A DNA stretch of 54,554 nt from Candidatus Poribacteria bacterium (GTDB lineage Bacteria > Poribacteria > WGA-4E > WGA-3G): positions 1-54,554 of the forward strand of contig JAJDUH010000048.1 of NCBI GenBank assembly GCA_022826805.1, written 5' to 3'. Both the position numbers and the translations under genes were made by a program. The first letter of the stretch is position 1, and each line of letters starts with the position of its first letter. Shown here piece after piece: positions 41,010 to 50,037 of the stretch. The notes below the pieces were generated by a model. The model saw only the letters and a program-made list of their open reading frames with translations, was not told the DNA's origin and did not search any database.

Positions 41010-41181
41010 GTTAAATTTTTCAGGACTTACGCAAATTGAACAGCGAAAGGATATATTTTGCTGAAAACACGTTATTTCTTTTTTGTTTAACCCCCTAAAG
41101 AATCAACGGTATGAATGCCGCATGGCATTCCCCGCCCCTTATCAGGGGGACTTTAAGAGAAAATGCGTAAGTTAAATTTTT
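41010..41181. repeat. MITE-like element bounded by ACTTACGCA / TGCGTAAGT
   Basis: ACTTACGCA (41025-41033) and TGCGTAAGT (41164-41172) are inverted, and GTTAAATTTTT flanks as an 11-base direct repeat (41010-41020 and 41171-41181). Inside is a GAATGCC/GGCATTC hairpin and TTATCAGGGGGACTTTAAGA, shared with 46601-46655. No coding capacity. Confidence 0.55.
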
Positions 41182-41189
41182 GACAACTC

Positions 41190-41603
41190 TCAGAGTTGCT
41201 CTTCAATCCAATCATCACCGTGTGCAGGATTATAGATGAGCCCTTTCGTCATGTCGACCCAGAGGTCGAGCGTTTCCATAATGATATGCCCAACGAGAAT
41301 AGGTGAGCCCTCTGGAAGATCGGTCACGCGAATAGTACTACTTCGTTGTAAGAGGGTATATTCGACTTCAGAATAGACAGTACGCTCCACGATACCGGCA
41401 GCGGTTCGCGCTGTCCGCTTGCCGACAGGCGTAAGACCGAGACGTTCAATAAGCGATGTCGGCAGACAAAGTCCCGTTGCCCCCGCATCCACGAGCGCGT
41501 CCGCGACGGTGATCCGTCGGACCTCTTCAGGTTTTTTAACACCTAATCTTACGGCGTGTAAATCTTCCAGATTTGCGAGTTTAATTTCAGTTGTGTGTCG
41601 CAC
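41190..41603 (-). CDS. Small retropepsin-like aspartyl protease, paralogue with DAG motif
   Basis: A 137-residue paralogue of the protein at 226-639, the same length and alignable throughout (L-H-A-V-x-L-G, R-T-V-Y-S-E-V, L-P-E-x-x-P-x-L-V-G-H, G-L-I-Y-N-P-A-H). The active-site motif is A-L-V-D-A-G-A: Ala replaces the usual Thr/Ser, which may lower or alter activity. GTG 41603 is chosen because AAAGGAG precedes it and the length then equals that of the paralogue. The frame is open upstream into argJ. It follows argJ by 26 bases and may be co-transcribed with it. Confidence 0.8.
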   Translation of the reverse strand: MRHTTEIKLANLEDLHAVRLGVKKPEEVRRITVADALVDAGATGLCLPTSLIERLGLTPVGKRTARTAAGIVERTVYSEVEYTLLQRSSTIRVTDLPEGSPILVGHIIMETLDLWVDMTKGLIYNPAHGDDWIEEQL

Positions 41604-41629
41604 TGTTTTTTCTCCTTTTTGCATAACCG

Positions 41630-42835
41630 CTATGTACGATAATCGGCGTTGATTCGGATGTAGTCGTAGGAGTAATCGCAGGTCCACATCGTAACTTCAG
41701 TGTCCCCAGCACGGAGATCAATGGTGATGCGCACGGGATCTTGTGCGAACAAGGCGGTGGCTTTGTCCTCATCGTATCCAGCGTCCATTCCGTCCTTGAC
41801 GAGTCGATAATCAGCAAGCCAGACATCCACCTGATAGGGATCGAATTCTGCGCCGGATTTACCAATCGCCATCATGATGCGTCCCCAATTGGCATCGTTA
41901 GCGAACACAGCCGTTTTGACAAGCGGCGATTCGGCGACAGCCCGCGCTGCTTTTTCCGCATCGTCGCGATTTTTGGCGTGTTTAACAACGACCTCAACCA
42001 GCTTGGTCGCGCCTTCACCGTCGCGAGCGAGCATCTTTACCAATTCGGTGCAGACGAACAGAAGTCCGTCACAAAATGCTTCGTAATTTTCCCCAGCTGC
42101 TTCAACAATATCGGTATTACCGGCACATCCGGTTGCGAGGATTAGCACAGTATCATTTGTGCTGCGATCTGTATCAACGGTTAAGAGGTTATAGGTATCA
42201 TCTACAACACGGTTTAAGGCAGTCTGGAGTGTTTCGGCGTTAATTCGGGCATCCGTTGTCAGATAGGAGAGCATGGTCGCCATATTCGGTGCAATCATAC
42301 CAGAACCTTTGGCAATTCCGGCAATCCTCACGGGTGCGCCGTCAATTTCCACCTCTATAGAGACAGATTTCGGGTGTGTATCGGTTGTCATAATCCCTTC
42401 AGCGGCATCGCTTCCGCCTTCGGTACTAAGTGCGTTTGCGGCAATTTGAATTCCACTCTCAATTTTGTCCATGGGCAACTGCTGTCCGATAACACCGGTT
42501 GAGGAGACGAGAACGAGATTTGCATCTACACCGAGTTGCTCGGCTGTTGCAGCAGCCATCCGTCGTGCGTTCGCCATGCCGACTTCGCCGGTGCAAGCGT
42601 TGGCATTCCCGCTATTGACGATAACGGCTTGTGCCTGTCCATCGTTGAGATGCTCGCGGCATACCAAGACGGGTGCAGCGGTAACGCTATTTTTCGTGAA
42701 GACACCAGCAGCGGCCGCAGGGGTATCGGTAACGATGAGTGTCATGTCCTTTGCATCTGCTGCTTTAATACCAGCGTGAACACCTGCTGCACCGACCCCT
42801 TGGACAGCAGTAATTCCACCCTCTATCTGTTTCAT
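41630..42835 (-). CDS. argJ: Bifunctional ornithine acetyltransferase / N-acetylglutamate synthase
   Basis: A 401-residue arginine-biosynthesis enzyme that transfers acetyl from N-acetylornithine to glutamate and may also use acetyl-CoA. The self-cleavage site is in P-N-M-A-T-M-L near residue 187, Thr being the nucleophile of the beta chain. K-G-S-G-M-I precedes it and the C-terminal substrate stretch is complete (ends I-R-I-N-A-D-Y-R-T). AAGGAG precedes the ATG. No other arg genes are in the window. Confidence 0.95.
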   Translation of the reverse strand: MKQIEGGITAVQGVGAAGVHAGIKAADAKDMTLIVTDTPAAAAGVFTKNSVTAAPVLVCREHLNDGQAQAVIVNSGNANACTGEVGMANARRMAAATAEQLGVDANLVLVSSTGVIGQQLPMDKIESGIQIAANALSTEGGSDAAEGIMTTDTHPKSVSIEVEIDGAPVRIAGIAKGSGMIAPNMATMLSYLTTDARINAETLQTALNRVVDDTYNLLTVDTDRSTNDTVLILATGCAGNTDIVEAAGENYEAFCDGLLFVCTELVKMLARDGEGATKLVEVVVKHAKNRDDAEKAARAVAESPLVKTAVFANDANWGRIMMAIGKSGAEFDPYQVDVWLADYRLVKDGMDAGYDEDKATALFAQDPVRITIDLRAGDTEVTMWTCDYSYDYIRINADYRT

Positions 42836-42952
42836 GAAAACGCTCCTTGAGAAAAAATGTAGGAGTTAATTGTAATGTAAGGTGATTTAGTTTTAGGTTT
42901 TTTGCCGACTCATGCGAAAGGTCGGGATATAGTCTCAAAAACTTTACAGACT

Positions 42953-45900
42953 CTATTTTGCATTTTCAACTGATAATTTTATAATTCGCCTTTCTTCTGC
43001 TCGCAACCCATATAGATCATAAACTAACTTATCAATTTTCCGCTCTTCCGCAGACATATCAGCTTTTGGATTGTCTCGCTTTGCTGCCATAATTTGTTCT
43101 GCTAATTCAATAACGGGTTGTTGTTCTTTTCGTGTTACAATAGGTATTGGTATCTTGCCAACATAGTATTTGTCAAAATCCATAGTCCTAATAGCGGAAG
43201 CAAAAATAAATTTGTGGGCGTACCAGTTGATTAAAGCCGAATTCAAAACCGCGGAAACAAAAATCTCGGAAAAATTTTTGTCAGTAAGGACAGTATTTGT
43301 TACTGTATCTACGCTTAATACTTCGCCTGTCTGATCGGCTATTGCCATAATTTTGATGTGTGGCTTTGGCTCTGCAATATGTGCTATAATGTTCTGTGCC
43401 ATCACCTTCGGTTGCTGTAAAAATTCAACTCTTTCATTAGGGGAATCCAAATCTTTAGGGGGATCTAAATCTTCGGAGTTTACAGAACCCTTGATCCCAT
43501 TCGTCCCGTAGCGAATGATTTGTTTCCCTCCAATTACTAGAACATTACCGGATTCACTCAGTTTGCTTTGCCATGGTAAACCCCGCTTTGTGTCAGAAAT
43601 GCCTCGCATCAACGTTCCAATTTGCTTTACCTTTAAACCGAGTTGAATTTCTTCAAGGGACACCCCACATATCCACATCTGAAACTGTTTTGGATAGGAG
43701 TAACAGACAGGTGTTTTCCCAATCAATGTTCCATTGATAAATTTATGTGCTTCATAAAACCTTTCTGTGTAGCAGGTGTCATAGATGAAAATTACCTGCT
43801 CCAGTTTGACTCCTTTAAAAGCCTCTCCTACCTCGATCAAAATCCGGGTTTTTTCCAACAATGCGAAAAACAGACTATGCCAACTTTTAACGAATAACAG
43901 TGACTTTGGCACAATAAAGGCGAGCACACCATCCGATTTCATCAAGCGGTTTTTGGCAATGTCTATGAAAAACGCAGCACTATTGTTATTGTTTCCGGTA
44001 TCTTTCACGACCGCCTTCAAGTGGACTTTTTCGTGTGGAGCAAGTTTCGCTCCATACGGTGGATTGCCGACGATCGCGTCAAAGCCTGGGTTTTCCAATT
44101 CATCTCCCTGTTCGTCGCGAAATACTTCTGGGAATTCAATTTCCCAATGAAAAAAGCGATAGTGTTCCGCTAATTTCTCTGCTTTCTGATAACCCGGAAG
44201 GTTAGAAAAATTCGCTATCCGACGTGATTTCAGAGCATTGAGCATATTGTGGTAATTAGTGCGCTTGATCTCATTGCCAAAATAGATACTCAACCAGAGA
44301 TTCGCAACTCTCCTGTGTTGATTGAGGGTCTGCTGTGCTTGTTCCAGTTCTTGCTCCATAACGTGAATATTGTCAGCAGTTGTACTCTCCATACTATCAA
44401 TCACGAGATAGTGTCCGACTGCTTCAGAGACAGTATCGGTGAAGCCGAAATCCATATTGAGAGTAGTTTGGGTTGTTTCCTGAGAACGGCGAGATTTCTT
44501 CAACACGGGTAAATTGGCAAGATCAGCAATGTTTGCCCCGACCAGCGAATTTCCACATCGGATATGGTGATCCAAGAACGAAAGCGGTTTACCTTTTGCC
44601 ACCGTGTGGAGCCAGAGAGATACTTTTGCCAATTCTACTGCCATAGGGTTTAAGTCTACCCCATAGACACACGTTTCGACAACACGTCTGCGCCAATATG
44701 CAATTTCCGTGTCAATATCTCCAGTCACCATAGGTGGCGCGTCAGGATGTGTTGCTAACTCCAATGCTAAGTAATCTAGCACGCCAATAAGGAAATGTCC
44801 ACTTCCCATCGCCGGATCTAGCACCTTAAGCCGCAAAATTTCTTTAAACTTTTTTCGCTTGCAGAGGGGATTTAGTGCATTTTCAACCATCGAACGCACA
44901 ATCGCATCAGAGGTATAATAACTACCACTCGCCTGTTTAGCATTTTTATTTTTCTTTAATTTCACGCTTTCGGTCTGACGCTGCACAATCGGCTTATATT
45001 CAAGGAGCCCTTCATAAATATTGCCCAAATGCTGAATTGCCAAATCTTGATAAACAATACGATCTCGTTCATTCGTTCGGGTCAATGTATCAATGACTTT
45101 AGCGAGAGAACGGTTGCCGATTTTCTTCTCTTCCAGAAATTGATGGCGTGTCGGGTTGAAAAGCCCTCCATTATATTGAGGAATGTTTTCTGCCCATCCC
45201 TTGTCAATGAGGGTAAACAAGGTTTGGAGACGGCTCCAGTAATCAGTTAGTAATTCAGGAACCGCAGAATTACTATCCAATGCATTATGTATATTGGTAG
45301 CAATTGCTTCTAAACTATATGTTGACCGGTATTCAGGATTCTCACGCGGCAGTAATCCACGCCCCTCAGCATATAGGACAAACAGCAGACGATAAAGTAG
45401 AATGAGACAATTCTGATGTATTTTCTCTACATCGGAAACGGAGGTGGTTAAATTGTTCCCTTGATAGTCTAAAAATCCGTTGATCAGTTCTTCCAAAGCT
45501 AAGTATATCTTGTCTCCGAGATCATCTGAAACTGAAACGGTATAGTGAATGCTGCCTGCCAAGGCGTCATCCAGAAAAGTGTGATTAGAAGTATGCGGAA
45601 TGAACGCTTCACTCCGAAAAAAATAGTAAAAATAACGAAACTCATCTATATTTTCATCGGTTAGTATCTTTTCAAGGTTAACCTCGTAAAAACTATCCAG
45701 TTTATAACTTGTGTCGCGATGATAAAGTCTCCATAATTTTCCACTCGTAAGAATTCCCCATGTAAGTCCTGATGTGCGAATATAGAAATCAATCTGATAG
45801 TTTGGATTGGAATTAGAAAAAGGATCTCCCGGACCAGTTAATTTCTTATCGAGGTCTCGTCCCCACGCTTTGGCATCGCCAATAGCAGTTGCTGTTTTAA

Positions 45901-46222
45901 AGAAAGTGTTGGTATTAATCTCCGGATATGCGCTCATCAAATCGGTTTGCCCAGCAAAAAATACGTAATCAGGCCGCTTCACCCCCTGCGACGTGTCAAG
46001 CCTCGGTTGTACTTCAAAGACGTGTCCAAGGATTTCCAATACTGGATGTATGAATCGTTCCTCTGTTTGCGCCTCATTCAGATTCTCTACGAATTCAGCC
46101 ACAGAGGTGTGAAGTTGTTTAATCTGATCGTAGACAGATTCCAATGCATCTGAGGTCTGATCTTTTACTACACTCTCAAGGTGATAACTGGAAAATAAGG
46201 TGTTATTAAAGGATGATACCAT
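42953..46222 (-). CDS. Type IIG restriction-modification enzyme (Eco57I-like single chain)
   Basis: A 1089-residue fusion of nuclease, methyltransferase and target-recognition parts. The N-terminus holds a nuclease-like R-P-D-Y-V-F-F and G-D-A-K-A-W (about residues 88-115). The N6-adenine methyltransferase core has D-P-A-M-G-S-G-H-F near 467 and catalytic G-N-P-P-Y-G near 722. The C-terminal third has TaqI-type specificity features (I-I-R-Y-G, T-M-D-F-D-K-Y-Y-V-G-K-I-P-I-P). One protein can modify and cut, so no partner gene is needed and none is seen. Target sequence unknown. No frameshift noticed. Confidence 0.9.
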   Translation of the reverse strand: MVSSFNNTLFSSYHLESVVKDQTSDALESVYDQIKQLHTSVAEFVENLNEAQTEERFIHPVLEILGHVFEVQPRLDTSQGVKRPDYVFFAGQTDLMSAYPEINTNTFFKTATAIGDAKAWGRDLDKKLTGPGDPFSNSNPNYQIDFYIRTSGLTWGILTSGKLWRLYHRDTSYKLDSFYEVNLEKILTDENIDEFRYFYYFFRSEAFIPHTSNHTFLDDALAGSIHYTVSVSDDLGDKIYLALEELINGFLDYQGNNLTTSVSDVEKIHQNCLILLYRLLFVLYAEGRGLLPRENPEYRSTYSLEAIATNIHNALDSNSAVPELLTDYWSRLQTLFTLIDKGWAENIPQYNGGLFNPTRHQFLEEKKIGNRSLAKVIDTLTRTNERDRIVYQDLAIQHLGNIYEGLLEYKPIVQRQTESVKLKKNKNAKQASGSYYTSDAIVRSMVENALNPLCKRKKFKEILRLKVLDPAMGSGHFLIGVLDYLALELATHPDAPPMVTGDIDTEIAYWRRRVVETCVYGVDLNPMAVELAKVSLWLHTVAKGKPLSFLDHHIRCGNSLVGANIADLANLPVLKKSRRSQETTQTTLNMDFGFTDTVSEAVGHYLVIDSMESTTADNIHVMEQELEQAQQTLNQHRRVANLWLSIYFGNEIKRTNYHNMLNALKSRRIANFSNLPGYQKAEKLAEHYRFFHWEIEFPEVFRDEQGDELENPGFDAIVGNPPYGAKLAPHEKVHLKAVVKDTGNNNNSAAFFIDIAKNRLMKSDGVLAFIVPKSLLFVKSWHSLFFALLEKTRILIEVGEAFKGVKLEQVIFIYDTCYTERFYEAHKFINGTLIGKTPVCYSYPKQFQMWICGVSLEEIQLGLKVKQIGTLMRGISDTKRGLPWQSKLSESGNVLVIGGKQIIRYGTNGIKGSVNSEDLDPPKDLDSPNERVEFLQQPKVMAQNIIAHIAEPKPHIKIMAIADQTGEVLSVDTVTNTVLTDKNFSEIFVSAVLNSALINWYAHKFIFASAIRTMDFDKYYVGKIPIPIVTRKEQQPVIELAEQIMAAKRDNPKADMSAEERKIDKLVYDLYGLRAEERRIIKLSVENAK

Positions 46223-46255
46223 TGTTTTTTATTTCAACGTTAAATTTACTAAGCT

Positions 46256-46414
46256 TTGGACGATTTCAAGTCTGATATAGATGCTGACCCATGGGACTTT
46301 ACTACCCAAGCAAAAACACGCCTACGAGAAATATTTGGGCACCACCCTCAGTTAAATTTACCATATAATCACTTAATTTGCAAATCTCATAGGGCATTTA
46401 TTAGGGCTATTTAG
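46256..46414 (+). pseudogene. Possible 52-codon coding remnant
   Basis: A short open frame from TTG 46256 to TAG 46412 reads L-D-D-F-K-S-D-I-D-A-D-P-W-D-F-T-T-Q, with natural-looking composition but no SD and no ATG. It may be the tail of a lost gene. No family recognised. Confidence 0.22.
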
Positions 46415-46477
46415 TTTTCGGTTTTGATTTTGGTTTTTGTTTACAGACTGTTAACGTTTTTTCGCAATATCGCGAGC

Positions 46478-46535
46478 ATGAAGAAACACCCCGCTGAATG
46501 CCACCCGCGCATTCAGCGTTGATTCGCAAAAACAC
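46478..46535. repeat. Hairpin repeat, copy 2
   Basis: Stem CGCTGAATG (46492-46500) / CATTCAGCG (46510-46518), 9-base loop, same flanks as 15485-15541. Pairs 2 and 4 of the stem differ from copy 1 on both arms. It is followed by ACTCGCTCCTACAG. Confidence 0.8.
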
Positions 46536-46600
46536 TCGCTCCTACAGAAGAAAATATACACATATACAAAGTAAATATGTAAAACTAAATGCCCCTGTCT

Positions 46601-46714
46601 TAACCCCCTAAATCCCCCTTATCAGGGGGACTTTAAGAGGCGGTGCGTAAGTCCTATTATTTTTGGGCTTTACTATAATTGGACCCTCTACACCAGCGAG
46701 GTTAGAAACCTCGC
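46601..46714. repeat. Half MITE-like element and GCGAGGTT palindrome
   Basis: 46601-46655 matches the right half of the element at 41010-41181 (TAACCCCCTAAA, TTATCAGGGGGACTTTAAGA, TGCGTAAGT). Then a perfect stem GCGAGGTT (46696-46703)/AACCTCGC (46707-46714). The 645-base gap 46223-46867 holds these, the hairpin repeat and a doubtful remnant, nothing else visible. Confidence 0.65.
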
Positions 46715-46795
46715 CCACCAACTTTTAAGAGATGATCAGAAGTCGGGATCAGGAGTTCCCTCTCACAGAGAAATTAAATGATTCTGGAATTTCCC

Positions 46796-46823
46796 TTGAC
46801 ATTCGAGCAAGAGAAAATATAAT
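46796..46823 (+). promoter_or_regulatory. Consensus sigma-70-type promoter
   Basis: TTGACA (46796-46801), 16-base spacer, TATAAT (46818-46823): both boxes perfect. It lies 44 bases before the oxidoreductase start. Confidence 0.82.
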
Positions 46824-46867
46824 AGGTATAAATCTGAATTTACTAACTTCGGACTTGGAGATGAACT

Positions 46868-47869
46868 ATGGCGAAAATACGAATGGCACAATATGGTACT
46901 AAACATGGACACGCAGCCGGGAAACTACAGGCGATGCATGTGAATCCCGATGTTGAAGTTGCAGGCGTGTTTGAACCCGATACGGAACAGCGCGCGAAAC
47001 TTCAAAATGATAGCGGCAGATTTGCCGATGTCCATTGGTATACGGACGCAGCGGAGATGCTGAACGATGAGAGCATCGTCGCAATCGCTTCGGAAGGAAA
47101 CAACGCAGAAAGCTTGGACCAGACCGAGGAGATTGTGAACGCCGGCAAACACGTCTGGTATGACAAACCGGCTGGTGAGAATTGGGAGCAGTGGCAACGG
47201 GTCATTAATACTGCCCAAGAAAAATCGCTACTGGTACAGATGGGTTATATGTTGCGGTATCATTCTGCTTTTAAGCAGGTTGCCGAGTGGGTGAAATCCG
47301 GTTTCTTAGGCGATGTTTTTTCGGTTCGTGCGCACATGTCAACCAATATCCCTCACGAATCACGGAAGCGGATCAGCCAACACATTGGGGGTATTTTCTT
47401 TGATTTGGGTGGACACGTACTCGACCAGGTCCTATGGCTTCTCGGACGCCCAGAAAAGGTGACCTCTTTCCTTCGAAACGATGGTGATTCGGTTGAACCC
47501 TTCAAAGACAATACATTGACGGTATATGAATTTGAAAGCGCAATGGCATTCATATCAATCTCTGCTTTGGAACCGCGTCCGGTTGCGCGGCGGTTTGAAG
47601 TTTACGGTAGCGCGGGGAGTGCTATTATCGTCGAACCCTTTGAGCCGGGGTTGACAATTCGTCTCTGCTTGGAGGAAGCAAAAGACGGATACGCACAAGG
47701 TGAACAGGTTGTCGAGATAGATGGTGAAAGTCGTCAACGGACCTATGAACTGGAGCTTGATGCGTTTTTGGCAACGATCGCAGGGACGCAAGCCCCGGAT
47801 CGTCCTGTATCCCATGAGTTGCTGGTACAAGAGACCCTCTTACGAGCGACAGGGGTTATAGCGGATTAA
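46868..47869 (+). CDS. Gfo/Idh/MocA family oxidoreductase
   Basis: A 333-residue NAD(P)-dependent oxidoreductase. The N-terminal Rossmann half starts M-A-Q-Y-G-T-K-H-G-H-A rather than the usual G-x-G-x-x-G, so the dinucleotide loop is atypical. The E-K-P-like position reads Y-D-K-P-A-G-E near residue 97, with the family Lys. The C-terminal beta-sheet half includes D-L-G-G-H-V-L-D near 180, a metal- or sugar-binding His. The substrate is probably a sugar or inositol derivative. GGAG 7 bases upstream and a perfect promoter precede it. Confidence 0.88.
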   Translation: MAKIRMAQYGTKHGHAAGKLQAMHVNPDVEVAGVFEPDTEQRAKLQNDSGRFADVHWYTDAAEMLNDESIVAIASEGNNAESLDQTEEIVNAGKHVWYDKPAGENWEQWQRVINTAQEKSLLVQMGYMLRYHSAFKQVAEWVKSGFLGDVFSVRAHMSTNIPHESRKRISQHIGGIFFDLGGHVLDQVLWLLGRPEKVTSFLRNDGDSVEPFKDNTLTVYEFESAMAFISISALEPRPVARRFEVYGSAGSAIIVEPFEPGLTIRLCLEEAKDGYAQGEQVVEIDGESRQRTYELELDAFLATIAGTQAPDRPVSHELLVQETLLRATGVIAD

Positions 47870-47882
47870 ATTGGGGGAGGAG

Positions 47883-47903
47883 GGTGCGCTTTATAAGCGC
47901 ACC
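47883..47903. repeat. GGTGCGCTT palindrome
   Basis: Perfect 9-bp stem GGTGCGCTT/AAGCGCACC with a 3-base loop, followed by TACAG. It lies between two convergent genes; no T-run of note, so it is grouped with the palindromic repeats. Confidence 0.65.
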
Positions 47904-47958
47904 TACAGATTTGGATGGACATAAACTTGGGGTCTGTATGGAAGTGCTTGGATAGCAG

Positions 47959-48624
47959 TTAGTCTTCCAATCCACCTGCCCATTTGATACACCCAATGAT
48001 GTGTTCGTGGAACCATTTTTGATCCCATAGTTCGTCAGGGTGACCAAGTGCTGTATACATCACTCGCCCTTCGCCGTAAGTATGACACCATCCGAGCGCA
48101 TAATCGTGGTCTTCGCGGTTGCCGCGGGAGAGGTCAATTGAATCATTGTCCAAGCGCATGAGTACCCGCGTTTTGTTGCGATCCCAGTTTTTGAAGGTAT
48201 AAATTTCATCGACGACTTTGAAATTGCTGCCGAGCATGCGCGTTGATGGGTGGTTGGCATCTTCAACGATAACATTAACCTCTTGGTGCCACGGGTGTCC
48301 AGCGAAATAGCCGCCGAGCATCTCACCGTATTCGGGCCAATCGTAGCAAGTATCCGTTGCGTTATGGATGCCAAAGAAGGCCTTTCCGTTGCGTACGAAA
48401 CTTAGGAGTGCCTCTTTTTGCGAATCGTCAAACGATAGGTTACCGGTCGTTGCGAATGCAACGATGTCCTGTTTTTCAAGATTTTCAGCGTTAATCAGCT
48501 CGCAACGGTGTGTTGTGACAACGTTCCAACCGTTTTCTGCACCAATCTGCTTCAGTGTTACTTCCGCATTCGGTAGATAAGAGTGCTCAAAGCCAGCGGA
48601 ATGGCGCAACATGAGAATGTTCAT
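47959..48624 (-). CDS. ThuA-like domain protein
   Basis: A 221-residue protein of the ThuA (trehalose utilisation) family, a glutamine-amidotransferase-like fold. It begins I-L-M-L-R-H-S-A-G-F-E-H, followed by V-A-F-A-T-T-G near 58, F-F-G-I-H-N-A-T-D near 84, and G-G-Y-F-A-G-H-P-W-H. W-C-H-T-Y-G-E-G-R-V-M-Y-T-A-L-G-H near the end is typical. Its role in sugar metabolism is inferred from the family. ATG 48624 with AAAGGAG 7 bases upstream is chosen over an earlier in-frame start at 48654. Convergent with the Gfo/Idh/MocA gene. Confidence 0.88.
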   Translation of the reverse strand: MNILMLRHSAGFEHSYLPNAEVTLKQIGAENGWNVVTTHRCELINAENLEKQDIVAFATTGNLSFDDSQKEALLSFVRNGKAFFGIHNATDTCYDWPEYGEMLGGYFAGHPWHQEVNVIVEDANHPSTRMLGSNFKVVDEIYTFKNWDRNKTRVLMRLDNDSIDLSRGNREDHDYALGWCHTYGEGRVMYTALGHPDELWDQKWFHEHIIGCIKWAGGLED

Positions 48625-48639
48625 AGAAAAACTCCTTTT

Positions 48640-48735
48640 GATGATTGTCAACAATTAGCAATTAGGGCGTTCGCTACGCTCACTGTTGGTCATCAGGAAC
48701 CATTAGTTACTGACTGCTAATCGCCAACCGCTAAT
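48640..48735. repeat. ATTGTCAAC/AATTAGCAATTAG repeat with palindromic arms
   Basis: ATTGTCAACAATTAGCAATT at the left and CTAATCGCCAACCGCTAATT at the right form imperfect complementary arms. It lies in the divergent region between ThuA and mrp and belongs loosely to the GTTATCAGT family. Confidence 0.5.
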
Positions 48736-48835
48736 TGCCGATTCATGTTATTATACACAATCATGAGAAAAAGTGTTAAACTATTTGAACGTCTAAGTAT
48801 TTTTTAATTGTCTGAATCAGATTAGGAGAATAAGC

Positions 48836-49786
48836 ATGAGATTTTTAAAAAAAGGCGACACTAAAAAACCGGAACCCCCATCAGCCCCGACAGCAAAAGA
48901 ACATCCAGAGTTGAAGGTGGTCAGCGGCTCACAAATTTCTGGAAGACAAGGACAACAACCAAGTCCACAACCGCAACCGCAGCAACAAAATATCACGTTA
49001 CCAAATATAAAACATAAAATCGCAATTGCGAGTGGAAAGGGTGGTGTTGGCAAATCGACTGTTGCCACGAACATGGCAATTTCGCTTGCAAACGCCGGTG
49101 CGAAAGTCGGTTTGATGGATGCTGATGCTTATGGACCGAGTATCCCAACGATGATGGGAATTCAAGAACGTCCCCGAACAAGTCCAGAGCGAAAACTGGT
49201 CCCGTTGGTTCGGCATAACATTAAACTCATGTCTATTGGGTTCATGGTACCGGAAGAACAGGCGATGATCTGGCGGGGTCCGATGTTACACAGCGCGATT
49301 CGTCAATTTCTGAGCGACGTAGAATGGGGTGAACTTGATTATCTGATTATTGACCTGCCGCCTGGGACAGGAGATGTTGCTTTATCTTTAACACAAGCAA
49401 TTCCCTTAACTGGAGCAGTTATTGTTACGACGCCACAAGATGTTGCACTTGCGGACGTACGGCGCGGTGTGGCAATGTTTGAACGTCTCGGTGTGCCGAT
49501 TTTGGGCATCATAGAGAACATGAGCTACTTCCTTTGCCCACACTGCAACGAGAAAACCGAGATTTTTAGTGCTAATGGAGGTAAAAATACAAGTGAACGA
49601 TTCGGTGTTGCATTCTTAGGACAGATTCCGCTTGACGCTGAAGTTTGTACAGCTGGAGATCTCGGGGTCCCGATTGTCGCTGGGAATCCAGCGTCACCAC
49701 AATCGGAAGCGTTTGGTGATACGGCGAACGAATTGGTGACGGTTCTGGAGGCGAGCGGTGAGGAAGACGAACTAACGATTCTTTAA
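48836..49786 (+). CDS. mrp: Mrp/ApbC-type Fe-S cluster carrier ATPase
   Basis: A 316-residue P-loop ATPase that binds and transfers 4Fe-4S clusters. A polar Pro/Gln-rich leader (residues 1-55) replaces the usual N-terminal MIP18 (DUF59) domain. The deviant Walker A is G-K-G-G-V-G-K-S near 66-73, with D-A-D-A-Y-G-P-S and D-L-P-P-G-T-G-D further on. The cluster-binding C-P-H-C is near residue 232. It would receive clusters built with sulfur from a cysteine desulfurase like the one at 35154, but the two are not linked. ATG fits; AGGAG is nearby upstream. Confidence 0.95.
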   Translation: MRFLKKGDTKKPEPPSAPTAKEHPELKVVSGSQISGRQGQQPSPQPQPQQQNITLPNIKHKIAIASGKGGVGKSTVATNMAISLANAGAKVGLMDADAYGPSIPTMMGIQERPRTSPERKLVPLVRHNIKLMSIGFMVPEEQAMIWRGPMLHSAIRQFLSDVEWGELDYLIIDLPPGTGDVALSLTQAIPLTGAVIVTTPQDVALADVRRGVAMFERLGVPILGIIENMSYFLCPHCNEKTEIFSANGGKNTSERFGVAFLGQIPLDAEVCTAGDLGVPIVAGNPASPQSEAFGDTANELVTVLEASGEEDELTIL

Positions 49787-49853
49787 TGGCTGTTAGCAAT
49801 TGTGGCGATTGGGGATCGGTATTTGTTGCGTTTAGATAGTTAGTGAGGAAAGA

Positions 49854-49879
49854 TAGGCGCGGTTTCTCCACCGCGCCTA
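49854..49879. repeat. TAGGCGCGGT palindrome
   Basis: Perfect 10-bp arms TAGGCGCGGT (49854-49863) and ACCGCGCCTA (49870-49879) with a 6-base loop, 70 bases after mrp. No T-run follows on the plus strand. Confidence 0.65.
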
Positions 49880-49930
49880 CGTATTTTAAAAAAGCGATCT
49901 GCTGCCATGGCATAAAAAACATTAAACGAC

Positions 49931-49959
49931 TTGACAGAATGTCCGTTTCCTGTTAAAGT
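49931..49959 (+). promoter_or_regulatory. Candidate sigma-70-type promoter
   Basis: TTGACA (49931-49936), 17-base spacer, TAAAGT (49954-49959), about 80 bases before the SelA-like gene. Confidence 0.6.
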
Positions 49960-50037
49960 GTGCTTAGATTTCTCACCCAAAACCGTTAACGCTTTCTCAT
50001 TAGGAGTTATAGAGAACCTTACACAAGGAGGCATCTC

